64,000 nt of DNA from Alistipes sp. (GTDB taxonomy: Bacteria; Bacteroidota; Bacteroidia; Bacteroidales; Rikenellaceae): NCBI GenBank assembly GCA_017621455.1, contig JAGATC010000020.1, positions 248,001 to 312,000 on the forward strand. The letters run 5' to 3'. Below the pieces are notes generated by a model that saw nothing but the letters and a program-made list of their open reading frames with translations, did no database searches and was not told where the DNA came from. The position numbers and the translations under genes were made by a program. Shown here one piece after another: positions 1-7,853 of this stretch. Numbering within the stretch: position 1 is the stretch's first letter; each line of letters starts with the position of its first letter.

Positions 1-270
1 GTCGGCAAAGGCCTGCATGATGGCTATGGTGTCGTAGGCGACGACCTCCTCTTCGGCCTCGAAGTCGAAGTCGTCCCAGTAGTGCTCCATGGCATAGTTA
101 TAGTCGTCGAGAGTGGCGATATTGTAGATGTCTACCTCCACATTCATGCGACGCGTGCCTGGGGCATAGACCTCCTTGGCTGCCTCCTCGCTCTTATCTT
201 GCTTCGGCTTTGTCTCGGCGCACGAGACGAGGATTAGTGCCATGATTGTGGCGTAATATAAGTGCTTCAT
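1..270 (-). CDS. Partial lipoprotein, function unknown
   Basis: The gene runs off the left edge, so only its first 90 codons are present. ATG at 270 opens a lipoprotein signal peptide with lipobox LVSC, which places the lipidated cysteine at residue 17. A charged linker (ETKPKQDKSEE) follows, then a stretch rich in Asp, Glu and Tyr. I recognise no family. The cell location is probably the periplasm or outer membrane. It lies downstream of argS on the same strand with a 72-base gap. Confidence 0.7.
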   Translation of the reverse strand, partial: MKHLYYATIMALILVSCAETKPKQDKSEEAAKEVYAPGTRRMNVEVDIYNIATLDDYNYAMEHYWDDFDFEAEEEVVAYDTIAIMQAFAD

Positions 271-342
271 ACTCACTCTTATTCAATTAGAAATTACTAA
301 TTGTTCGCCGGCAGTAGTTGACGCCTTATCACTGCAAAATAA

Positions 343-2118
343 TTACATGCGCTCGGGAACGTTGATGCCCAAGAGCGACATTGCCGAGCGGATGACGCGT
401 GCCACCTCGCCTGCGAGCTTCAGACGCAATGAGCGTACCGCTGCGTTCTCCTCCTTGAGGATAGAGTGGTCGTGGTAGTAGCCGTTGAACTGCTTAGCGA
501 GGTCGTAGGCGTATGCCGCGATTACCGAGGGCGCAAACTGCTCACCTGCCGAGCGTACCACAGCGGGGTACTCCGTGAGGGCCTTGATGAGCTCCACCTC
601 CTCGGCAAGGAGTGTCGCCTCCATATAGTTGCTTGAGTCGATACCTGCCTCCTCGGCCTTGCGTAGGATTGAGCATATACGCGCATGGGTGTACTGTACG
701 AAGGGGCCAGTGTTACCGTTGAAGTCGATGCTCTCGCGTGGGTCGAACAACATGGTCTTCTTGGGGTCTACCTTGAGGATGAAGTACTTCAACGCGCCAA
801 GGCCTACCATCTCCGAAATCTTTGCAGCCTCCTCGTCTGATACGCCATCGAGCTTACCCAGCTCCTCGGACATCTCGCGGGCTGTAGCCACCATATCGGC
901 GATAAGGTCGTCGGCATCTACCACCGTACCCTCGCGTGACTTCATCTTACCCTCGGGCAACTCAACCATGCCGTACGAGAGGTGGAAGATGTTGTCGCTC
1001 CACTCATAGCCGAGCTTCTTCAACACAAGCTTCAATACCTGGAAGTGGTAGTTCTGCTCGTTGCCCACGACGTATATCATATCGTCGAGCTTATTCTCCT
1101 CGAAGCGGCTCAATGCCGTGCCGAGGTCCTGAGTCATATATACCGATGTGCCGTCGCCACGAAGTAGGAGCTTCTGGTCGAGGCCATCTGCCTCAAGGTC
1201 AATCCATACGGAGTTATCCTCCTTGCGGAAGAATACGCCCTTCTTTAGGCCCTCCTCCACGAGGCTCTTACCGAGGAGATATGTCTGCGACTCGTAGTAT
1301 ACCTTGTCGAAGTCGACACCAAGAGCCTTGTACGTTACGTCGAAGCCCTCGTATACCCAGCCGTTCATAGTCTCCCAGAGTGAGTATACCTCGGGGTCCT
1401 TAGCCTCCCACTTGCGTAGCATCTCCTGTGCCTGGAGCATGATGGGAGCCTTTTTCTTGGCCTCATCCTCAGCCATGCCCTCGGCAACGAGTGCCTTCAC
1501 CTCCTGTTTGTAGTGCTTGTCGAATTCGACATAGTACTTACCTACGAGGTGGTCGCCCTTCATGCCCGACGATGCGGGGGTCTCGCCATTGCCATAGAGC
1601 TGCCATGCAAGCATCGACTTACAGATGTGGATACCGCGGTCGTTGACGAGGTTTACCTTGATGACATTGTGGCCGTTAGCCTTGAGAATGGTCGCCACCG
1701 AATAGCCGAGCAGGTTGTTACGTATGTGACCGAGGTGCAGGGGCTTGTTGGTGTTTGGCGACGAGTACTCAATCATTATGGTGCGTCCCGAAGAGGGAGC
1801 CATGCCGTAGTTCTCGGTGTCAACAATCTCCGCGAAGCGCTCTGCCCAGAAAGAGGCATCTACCGAGAGGTTGAGGAAGCCCTTGATTACATTGAAACTC
1901 TTAATCTCGGGTGTCGATGCTGTAATCTTCTCACCTAACTCTGTAGCTGTAGCCTCGGGTGACTTCTTCGATGCTCGTAGTAGGGGGAACACCACCACGG
2001 TGTAGTCGCCCTCAAACTCCTTGCGTGTCTTCTGTATCTGTATGTTGTCGCCTACGCCATATAGCTCCTCGGCTGCGCGCTTCACGACACTTGCGATAAA
2101 CTCTTCAATATTGACCAT
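343..2118 (-). CDS. argS: Arginyl-tRNA synthetase
   Basis: Class I aminoacyl-tRNA synthetase that charges tRNA-Arg in the cytoplasm. At 591 residues it has the usual family length. The N-terminal Add-1 tRNA-recognition domain covers about residues 1-100. The HIGH motif appears as HLGH at 128-131, inside NTNKPLHLGHIRNN. The KMSK-equivalent loop is KMKSREGT near residue 390, the form common in Bacteroidota ArgS. The C-terminal helical anticodon-binding domain ends at NVPERM. The start at 2118 sits about 30 bases downstream of a minus-strand TAnnTTTG box. Divergent from dusB. Confidence 0.98.
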   Translation of the reverse strand: MVNIEEFIASVVKRAAEELYGVGDNIQIQKTRKEFEGDYTVVVFPLLRASKKSPEATATELGEKITASTPEIKSFNVIKGFLNLSVDASFWAERFAEIVDTENYGMAPSSGRTIMIEYSSPNTNKPLHLGHIRNNLLGYSVATILKANGHNVIKVNLVNDRGIHICKSMLAWQLYGNGETPASSGMKGDHLVGKYYVEFDKHYKQEVKALVAEGMAEDEAKKKAPIMLQAQEMLRKWEAKDPEVYSLWETMNGWVYEGFDVTYKALGVDFDKVYYESQTYLLGKSLVEEGLKKGVFFRKEDNSVWIDLEADGLDQKLLLRGDGTSVYMTQDLGTALSRFEENKLDDMIYVVGNEQNYHFQVLKLVLKKLGYEWSDNIFHLSYGMVELPEGKMKSREGTVVDADDLIADMVATAREMSEELGKLDGVSDEEAAKISEMVGLGALKYFILKVDPKKTMLFDPRESIDFNGNTGPFVQYTHARICSILRKAEEAGIDSSNYMEATLLAEEVELIKALTEYPAVVRSAGEQFAPSVIAAYAYDLAKQFNGYYHDHSILKEENAAVRSLRLKLAGEVARVIRSAMSLLGINVPERM

Positions 2119-2146
2119 AGTTACCTATATTTATATATTCAACGCG

Positions 2147-2154
2147 CAAATATA
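2147..2154 (-). promoter_or_regulatory. -7 promoter box of argS
   Basis: TATATTTG on the minus strand matches the Bacteroidota TAnnTTTG consensus and lies 29 bases upstream of the argS start. Confidence 0.55.
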
Positions 2155-2186
2155 CTACTTTTTTCCCAATTTCTAATTGATTTTAG

Positions 2187-2194
2187 TATCTTTG
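2187..2194 (+). promoter_or_regulatory. -7 promoter box of dusB
   Basis: TATCTTTG matches the Bacteroidota consensus and lies 18 bases upstream of ATG 2213. It rules out the in-frame TTG at 2177 as the start, because that codon lies upstream of the transcript. Confidence 0.65.
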
Positions 2195-2212
2195 TCGAAA
2201 ATTACCGTGACT

Positions 2213-3235
2213 ATGAAGATTGCAGATATTGAGTTGGGCTCTCAGCCGCTGTTCCTCGCACCTATGGAGGATGTTACCGACCCATCGTTCCGCTATATGT
2301 GTAAGCGCTTCGGTGCCGATGTAGTCTACACCGAGTTTATATCCTCGGACGGCCTTATACGCGATGCGTGGAAGTCACGTGCAAAGCTCAATATCGCTGA
2401 TTATGAGCGCCCTGTGGGCATACAGATATATGGCCACATGATTGAGCCTATGGTCGAGGCGGCACGTATCGCCGAGAGTGCCAACCCCGATATTATCGAC
2501 ATCAACTTTGGCTGTCCCGTGAAGAAGATAGCCAACCGCGGTGCTGGCTCGGGTATGATGCGCGACCCCGACCTTATGGTGGAAATGACGCGCCAGATTG
2601 TGCGTGCCGTAAATAAGCCTGTCACCGTGAAGACACGCCTCGGCTGGAGCGATGAGATGAAAAACATCGAGGAGATAGCCCTCCGCTTGCAGGATGTGGG
2701 CATCGCAGCCCTCACCATTCACGGCCGTACACGCTCGCAGATGTATCGTGGCGAGGCGGACTGGACGCTTATAGGCAAGATTAAGAACGACCCCCGCATA
2801 ACCATCCCCATTATCGGTAATGGCGACGTGGACTCTGCCACAAAGTGCAAGGAGATGTTCGACCGCTATGGCGTCGATGGCGTGATGATAGGCCGCGCCA
2901 CTTATGGCCGCCCTTGGATTTTCCGCGAGTGCAAACACTACCTCGCAACGGGCCAACTACTGCCACAACCCTCTGTTGCAGAGCGTGTTGCAATAGCCAA
3001 AGAGCACCTCGCCAAGTCGCTCGAGGTTAAGGGCGATAGGGTAGGAATCCTCGAGATGCGCCGACACCTCACTAATTACTTCAAGGGGCTGCCCGACTTC
3101 AAGCAGACGCGCCTCAAGCTCGTCACCTCGTTCGATGTGGAGGAGATAGAAAAAACGCTCGACTATGTTGCCGAGCGTTGGGGTGATTTCGATATGCGCG
3201 AGGCTGTGCCCGCGCCCTTGTCGCACGATTTGTAG
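2213..3235 (+). CDS. dusB: tRNA-dihydrouridine synthase (DusB family)
   Basis: Flavoenzyme that reduces uridine to dihydrouridine in the tRNA D-loop. The 340-residue TIM barrel opens with FLAPMEDVTDPSFR, the FMN-binding start typical of Dus. The catalytic cysteine is C101 in INFGCPVKK, followed by the GAGSGMM loop. TIHGRTRSQ and IGNGDVDS form the phosphate-binding region, and GVMIGRATYGRPW is the usual late motif. Start ATG 2213 was chosen over TTG 2177 because of the promoter box. It converges on the permease gene, with the two stop codons one base apart. Confidence 0.96.
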   Translation: MKIADIELGSQPLFLAPMEDVTDPSFRYMCKRFGADVVYTEFISSDGLIRDAWKSRAKLNIADYERPVGIQIYGHMIEPMVEAARIAESANPDIIDINFGCPVKKIANRGAGSGMMRDPDLMVEMTRQIVRAVNKPVTVKTRLGWSDEMKNIEEIALRLQDVGIAALTIHGRTRSQMYRGEADWTLIGKIKNDPRITIPIIGNGDVDSATKCKEMFDRYGVDGVMIGRATYGRPWIFRECKHYLATGQLLPQPSVAERVAIAKEHLAKSLEVKGDRVGILEMRRHLTNYFKGLPDFKQTRLKLVTSFDVEEIEKTLDYVAERWGDFDMREAVPAPLSHDL

Positions 3236-3236
3236 G

Positions 3237-4694
3237 CTACTTCTCCCACTCGAACTTCTCGATGTCGGCATCTGCGGCCTTCCACTCTGGTTTGCGCATG
3301 GCGTAGATGATAAAGGGGATGATGACAAAGAGCACGGCACCTATGCCTAACACCATAAACCACACCACGTTGCTACCCACGGCAATCTGCGAGGGTGGAA
3401 TAAAGCTAAGGACAAAGGCGAGCAACGAGCCACAGAAACCTAAGCCTCCCAGGAGCCACATCACGCCGTTACCCTTCGCACCGAGACGGAAGGGTCGCTC
3501 CATCGTGGGCAGCTTGTAGCGTAGGCGTATCGCCGAGGCAAACATCAACATATACATAATAAGGTATAGCAGCACCGTTAGCTGTGAGAGTATCTGGTAG
3601 AAGGACTGCACCGAGGGCATAACGACGAATAGCATGCTAAGGATGGTTACTATCACGCCCTGCACAAGGAGGATATTGCGCTGCACGCCCTGCTTATTTG
3701 TGCGCTGGAAGAATGGAGGTAGGTAGCCGGCACGCCCCACGGTGAAGATACCCTTCGAGGGGCCTGCCACCCACGTTAATACACCCGCCAGTACGCCAAA
3801 CACCAGAGCCACGGCAATGACGGGACCCATCCACGAGAGCTTGACGAAGTGGAAGTAGCTGTCGAAGCCTATTAGAAGTGTCTGCGTGAGGCTTATATCC
3901 TTTGCGGGTACCACTATGCCGAGGGCAAAGGTGCCGAGGATGAAGATAGCCACCGTAACGAGCGAGCCGAGGATTATGGCACGCGGGTAGTTACGCTTGG
4001 GGTTGTCCACCTCCATCACGTGTATACCCATCATCTCCATGCCGGCATAGAATAGGAAGATGCTCGAGGCGAGGACTAAGTTGTTGAAGTTCGAGAGGTC
4101 GGGGAAGAACGACTCCTTGGTGTCGAGGTAGCTGTGACCGCCCATGGCTAAGTAGACAATGGCGAGGATTATAAGCAACGCCGCGGGGATGATGGTGCCT
4201 ATAATGCCTCCCCACTTACTCACCTTACCTACCCAGCCTATGCCGCGTAGCGAGATAAAGGTCGCCGCCCAGTATATGGCCAACACTACGACCAGCGTGA
4301 ATATGCGGTTCGAGGCCAATGCTGCATCTGCCGCCGGGTCGATGCCTATGTAGGCTATGCTCACCGCTCCGAATGTCAGTACCGTAGGGTACCATATCGT
4401 CGACTGTATCCACTGCAGCCATATTGCGAGGAATCCTGCTCGTGCACCAAATGCCTCGCCCACCCAGCGGAATACACCTCCCTGCTTCGTGGCAAACATC
4501 GCGGCAAGCTCCGCTGCCACCATAGCTGTGGGGATAAGAAAGACAACGGCGGCAAAGAGGTAGTAGAAGGCCGACTGTATGCCGTATATCGCCTCTGTAG
4601 CCAGTCCTCGCAGGCTCACTACCGCCGTAACGTTCATAATTGCCAGCGTCATCACGCTGAGCTTGAATCCATTAGAAGTTTTCGTTTTGTCCAT
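3237..4694 (-). CDS. APC-superfamily amino acid permease
   Basis: Inner-membrane amino acid transporter or antiporter of 485 residues with about 12 hydrophobic segments. The first reads FKLSVMTLAIMNVTAVVSLRG, which fits the glutamate/GABA-antiporter and YjeM-like branch of the APC family. WVGEAFGARAGFLAIWLQWI and FYAGMEMMGIHVMEV are APC-like helices around the unwound substrate site. The substrate cannot be assigned. I start at ATG 4694 (MDKTKTSN) because the longer frame begins at a TTG with no signal. It has no neighbour in an operon and no clear promoter box. Confidence 0.88.
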   Translation of the reverse strand: MDKTKTSNGFKLSVMTLAIMNVTAVVSLRGLATEAIYGIQSAFYYLFAAVVFLIPTAMVAAELAAMFATKQGGVFRWVGEAFGARAGFLAIWLQWIQSTIWYPTVLTFGAVSIAYIGIDPAADAALASNRIFTLVVVLAIYWAATFISLRGIGWVGKVSKWGGIIGTIIPAALLIILAIVYLAMGGHSYLDTKESFFPDLSNFNNLVLASSIFLFYAGMEMMGIHVMEVDNPKRNYPRAIILGSLVTVAIFILGTFALGIVVPAKDISLTQTLLIGFDSYFHFVKLSWMGPVIAVALVFGVLAGVLTWVAGPSKGIFTVGRAGYLPPFFQRTNKQGVQRNILLVQGVIVTILSMLFVVMPSVQSFYQILSQLTVLLYLIMYMLMFASAIRLRYKLPTMERPFRLGAKGNGVMWLLGGLGFCGSLLAFVLSFIPPSQIAVGSNVVWFMVLGIGAVLFVIIPFIIYAMRKPEWKAADADIEKFEWEK

Positions 4695-4750
4695 AGATAG
4701 AATTGTGTTTAATATTCGTCGAATGATTTGCAATTATTGTGCATTTATGT

Positions 4751-4758
4751 TACCTTTG
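4751..4758 (+). promoter_or_regulatory. -7 promoter box of the PH-like gene
   Basis: TACCTTTG lies 50 bases upstream of ATG 4809 and downstream of the longer frame's first codon, so it supports the shorter protein. Confidence 0.55.
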
Positions 4759-4808
4759 TAGTGCATGTTCCCATTAGGATAGTTAATTACATAACTCTTA
4801 TAGCTACC

Positions 4809-5156
4809 ATGATTAATATTGCTTACAACGCTGCGATGGGGATTGAGGGCTACGATGATGACGATGAGTCTATCATGTGCTTGGTCCTTTTCCAGGATAA
4901 AATCACGCTGCAAATTACCTATGTCCCAGTGGGTATGGGAGTACAATTAGGTAGTAATCTTGTGTTTGAGTACAAAGATATTGTCAAGGTTCAAAAGCCT
5001 CGATTAGCACTCTACGTTAAGCTATTCTTCCCTAATGGCGTATCTCTGGTGTTTCAGACATTCCAGAAGCAGAGACTCGTCGATATGATTGTCGCCAACC
5101 GTAACGAGGCCTATCAACTTCAGGGTGAAGTAGCACCTCCGCTCAATATCGTCTAA
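4809..5156 (+). CDS. Small PH-like cytosolic protein, function unknown
   Basis: Encodes 115 residues with no signal peptide or membrane segment. An acidic patch (YDDDDES) precedes alternating beta-like segments (SIMCLVLF, KITLQITYV, VFEYKDIVKVQ, ALYVKLFF, GVSLVFQTF), and the protein ends in a helix (RLVDMIVANRNEAY). This order of strands and one C-terminal helix resembles the bacterial PH/GRAM-like fold. That is a fold guess from pattern, not a recognised family. Start ATG 4809 is preferred because TACCTTTG lies just upstream. It is monocistronic, between divergent permease and rubrerythrin genes. Confidence 0.7.
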   Translation: MINIAYNAAMGIEGYDDDDESIMCLVLFQDKITLQITYVPVGMGVQLGSNLVFEYKDIVKVQKPRLALYVKLFFPNGVSLVFQTFQKQRLVDMIVANRNEAYQLQGEVAPPLNIV

Positions 5157-5235
5157 GGCTTGATGCCATAATCGTTGCTGATAGTATTATAAAAATATAT
5201 AATTAAAAATCTATTGCGAAATAAAAAATTACTCT

Positions 5236-5243
5236 TATCTTTG
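5236..5243 (+). promoter_or_regulatory. -7 promoter box of rubrerythrin gene
   Basis: TATCTTTG matches the consensus and lies 80 bases upstream of ATG 5324, leaving an A-rich leader typical of highly expressed Bacteroidota genes. Confidence 0.6.
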
Positions 5244-5323
5244 CACCAGGAAAAAGGAGATAAACCTCCAATGCAAAGAGAAAACAGAAAAGAAATTACA
5301 AACCTTATAAAAACTAAAACACT

Positions 5324-5860
5324 ATGAAAGACTTGAAAGGAACTAAGACTGAGAAGAACTTGTGGGAGGCATTTGCTGGTGAGTCACAGGCACGTAACAA
5401 GTACACATACTTCGCATCAAAGGCTAAGAAGGATGGCTATGTTCAGATAGCTAAGATCTTCGAGGAGACCGCTGCAAACGAGAAGGAGCACGCCGAGATT
5501 TGGTTCAAGCTGCTCCAGGGTATCGGCTCAACTGCCGAGAATCTTAAGTCGGCAGCCGAGGGCGAGAACTACGAGTGGACCGATATGTACTACCAGATGG
5601 CTAAGGATGCTCGCGAGGAGGGCTTCGACCACATCGCATTCCTCTTCGACGAGGTGGGTAAGATCGAGAAGGAGCACGAGGAGCGCTACCGCAAGCTCTT
5701 GGCCAATGTTGAGGGTGGCTTGGTATTCTCACGCGACGGCGATATGATCTGGCAGTGCTCTAACTGTGGTCACATCCACGTGGGTCAGAAGGCGCCCGAG
5801 GTATGCCCCGTATGTGTTCACCCACAGGCATACTTCCAGATTAAGGCCGAGAACTATTAA
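5324..5860 (+). CDS. rbr: Rubrerythrin
   Basis: Cytoplasmic peroxide-scavenging di-iron protein of anaerobes, 178 residues. The N-terminal ferritin-like four-helix domain carries the iron ligands in the first ExxR-type helix (E20 in GESQARNKY), [10 protein letters not shown] (residues 47-56), AREEGFDH and [13 protein letters not shown] (110-121). The C-terminal rubredoxin domain has C145, C148, C161 and C164 (CSNCG, CPVC). Codon use is strongly biased to efficient codons, which suggests high expression. Likely monocistronic. Confidence 0.96.
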   Translation: MKDLKGTKTEKNLWEAFAGESQARNKYTYFASKAKKDGYVQIAKIFEETAANEKEHAEIWFKLLQGIGSTAENLKSAAEGENYEWTDMYYQMAKDAREEGFDHIAFLFDEVGKIEKEHEERYRKLLANVEGGLVFSRDGDMIWQCSNCGHIHVGQKAPEVCPVCVHPQAYFQIKAENY

Positions 5861-5885
5861 TAGATATAAGTATGGTATGAGATTG

Positions 5886-5909
5886 GTGGGTGTCCTACGG
5901 GGCACCCAC
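5886..5909 (+). terminator. Hairpin after rubrerythrin gene
   Basis: Arms GTGGGTGTCC and GGGCACCCAC with a TACG loop. The U-tract is weak, so this may be a terminator or an mRNA-stabilising 3' hairpin. Confidence 0.5.
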
Positions 5910-5931
5910 TATCGTATAAACTGACTGAATT

Positions 5932-6708
5932 ATGGATATTCTACCCATTGTAGCTATTCCCTTCTTAGGAACAGCCATAGGTGCTGCGGCGGTATTTTTC
6001 ACGCGCGAGAGGGTATCGTCACGCGTGGAGAATGCTCTGTTGGGCTTTGCTGCGGGTGTGATGGTTGCCGCCTCGGTGTGGTCGCTAATCATCCCCGCCA
6101 TCGACCTCTCGGAGTCGTTGGGGCGTATGAGTTGGATGCCTGCAGCTGTGGGCATAGTGCTCGGCATGCTCTTCCTGTTGGCGCTCGACAGCCTTGTGCC
6201 ACACCTCCATCCCACCTCCACCACAGCCGAGGGCCCACGCTCGAAGCTCGGACGTAGACCCATGCTTATGCTTGCCGTGACGCTGCATAACATCCCCGAG
6301 GGTATGGCTGTGGGTGCTGTTGTTGCGGGAGCCTTGGCTGGTGATAGTGGCATCACGATGGCTGCGGCGGGGGCATTAGCCTTAGGTATGGCTGTGCAGA
6401 ATATCCCCGAGGGCGCCATCATATCACTGCCACTGCGTGCCGATGGCACCTCACGTCGCCGTGCCTTTGGTTATGGTGCTCTATCGGGCATTGTAGAGCC
6501 CATCTCGGCATTAGTGATGATAGCCCTATATAGCTATATTTCGCCTCTGTTGCCCTATCTCTTAGCCTTTTCAGCGGGTGCTATGCTCTATGTTGTTGTC
6601 GAGGAGCTTATCCCCGAGACGCAGCGCGGTAAGCACTCCGACACGGGAACCATCGCCTTTGCCGTAGGCTTTGTTGTGATGATGATTCTCGACGTGGCGT
6701 TGGGTTAG
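5932..6708 (+). CDS. ZIP-family divalent metal transporter
   Basis: Inner-membrane importer of zinc or other divalent cations, 258 residues with about eight hydrophobic helices. The ZIP metal site is visible as HNIPEG at 119-124 in helix IV and QNIPEG at 156-161 in helix V. Between helices III and IV is a short His-containing loop (VPHLHPTS). It is nearest the ZupT/GufA branch. In the QNIPEG copy a glutamine replaces the more usual histidine, as in several ZupT-like proteins. The metal cannot be told from sequence. Confidence 0.93.
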   Translation: MDILPIVAIPFLGTAIGAAAVFFTRERVSSRVENALLGFAAGVMVAASVWSLIIPAIDLSESLGRMSWMPAAVGIVLGMLFLLALDSLVPHLHPTSTTAEGPRSKLGRRPMLMLAVTLHNIPEGMAVGAVVAGALAGDSGITMAAAGALALGMAVQNIPEGAIISLPLRADGTSRRRAFGYGALSGIVEPISALVMIALYSYISPLLPYLLAFSAGAMLYVVVEELIPETQRGKHSDTGTIAFAVGFVVMMILDVALG

Positions 6709-6729
6709 AGGCTTTATAGCGACAATAAA

Positions 6730-6754
6730 GGCGGCATCCTTCGGGGGTGCCGCC
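6730..6754. terminator. Bidirectional terminator hairpin between ZIP and FKBP genes
   Basis: GGCGGCATCC pairs with GGGTGCCGCC around a TTCGG loop, between two convergent genes. Confidence 0.65.
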
Positions 6755-6776
6755 TATAGTTTCTATATGATGGTCT

Positions 6777-7826
6777 TTAGTTCTCGGGGTTAACCTTGAT
6801 AAGCTCCACCTTGAACTCGAGAGCCTCGTTAGGGCCGATAGAGCCGTTACCCGCCTCTTTGTAGGCCAACTCTGAGGGTATCCACAACGTAATCTGGCCA
6901 CCCTCGCCTACGAGCTTCATGCCCTCGGTCCAGCCCTCAATCACACCGTTAAGAGGGAAGGAGATGCTCTCGCCACGCTCGTAGCTTGAGTCGAATACCT
7001 CGCCAGTGCGTAGCTTACCCTCGTAGTTTACCTCCACAACATCTGTATCGGCAGTAGCCTTCACGTCGCTACCCTCGCGGTCGATGCGGTACAAGAGTCC
7101 CGATTCGGTCTTCTGGACGCCCTCCATCTGCTCAATCTCGGCGAGCCACTTAGCTGAGGCTGCACTATTCTCCGCCAAGAGGCGTGCCTGAAGCTCCTCG
7201 CCACGCTGCATGACAATGGTGCTCAACGCTCCCGACTGCTCCATGAGCTGCTCCTCGGTGAGGCGGAGACCATCAAACATTGTCTCCTGAGACTCTATTG
7301 CGAGTGCGTCGAGCATACCTGCAACAACCCAATTAGCGTCGATGTCCTCCTTAAGAAGCACCAAAGTGCGACCCATCATGCGGCCATTGAGACCTGTGAA
7401 CTCCTCCTTGGTGTACTCGTCGTTGAAGAAGGCGGGGAGCTCCTCTACGGGAGTACCATTATACTGAGCCATCATGCGAGGATAGAACTGCTCGTACTGG
7501 AACTCGCTAATGCGCTGCTGATCCTTAGCAGTGTCGCTGTTATCCAATACGCCCTTCTCGTAGGTGTCGAGAATGAACTTCATGAGCAACTCGCTGTCGA
7601 TCTCTAACTCTGACAAGCCGAAGTTAGCCTGAAGACCCATGTTTGCACCCAAGGTGTATGCTACAGAGTCCATCTCAGCGCCCTCAGCCACCTTGTAGTT
7701 GTCGATGTTAATGTTCTCAACAGACTCTGGGATGAAAGGGTTTCTCTCAGCCTTAGTCTCACTGTTGCAGCTAACGGCTGCAACTGATAGGGCTACAACG
7801 CCCATTGCGAAAAATAGCTTTCTCAT
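6777..7826 (-). CDS. FKBP-type peptidyl-prolyl isomerase lipoprotein
   Basis: Protein-folding isomerase anchored as a lipoprotein, 349 residues. The signal peptide ends at AAVSC with C20 lipidated. An FKBP_N-like helical dimerisation region covers about 50-225 (VAYTLGANMGLQANFG is its usual opening). The FKBP catalytic domain covers about 250-349, with EVNYEGKLRTGEVFDSSYER, PLNGVIEGWTEGM and WIPSELAYKEAG. It is the last gene of the minus-strand operon, 27 bases after the AsmA-like gene. Confidence 0.93.
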   Translation of the reverse strand: MRKLFFAMGVVALSVAAVSCNSETKAERNPFIPESVENINIDNYKVAEGAEMDSVAYTLGANMGLQANFGLSELEIDSELLMKFILDTYEKGVLDNSDTAKDQQRISEFQYEQFYPRMMAQYNGTPVEELPAFFNDEYTKEEFTGLNGRMMGRTLVLLKEDIDANWVVAGMLDALAIESQETMFDGLRLTEEQLMEQSGALSTIVMQRGEELQARLLAENSAASAKWLAEIEQMEGVQKTESGLLYRIDREGSDVKATADTDVVEVNYEGKLRTGEVFDSSYERGESISFPLNGVIEGWTEGMKLVGEGGQITLWIPSELAYKEAGNGSIGPNEALEFKVELIKVNPEN

Positions 7827-7853
7827 TGTTTTAATTTGTTGTTTATGAATATA

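Noticed and set aside
2177-2212. Upstream TTG start for dusB
   Set aside because: The -7 promoter box TATCTTTG lies inside this extension, so it cannot be transcribed from that promoter. ATG 2213 gives the family's usual N-terminus.
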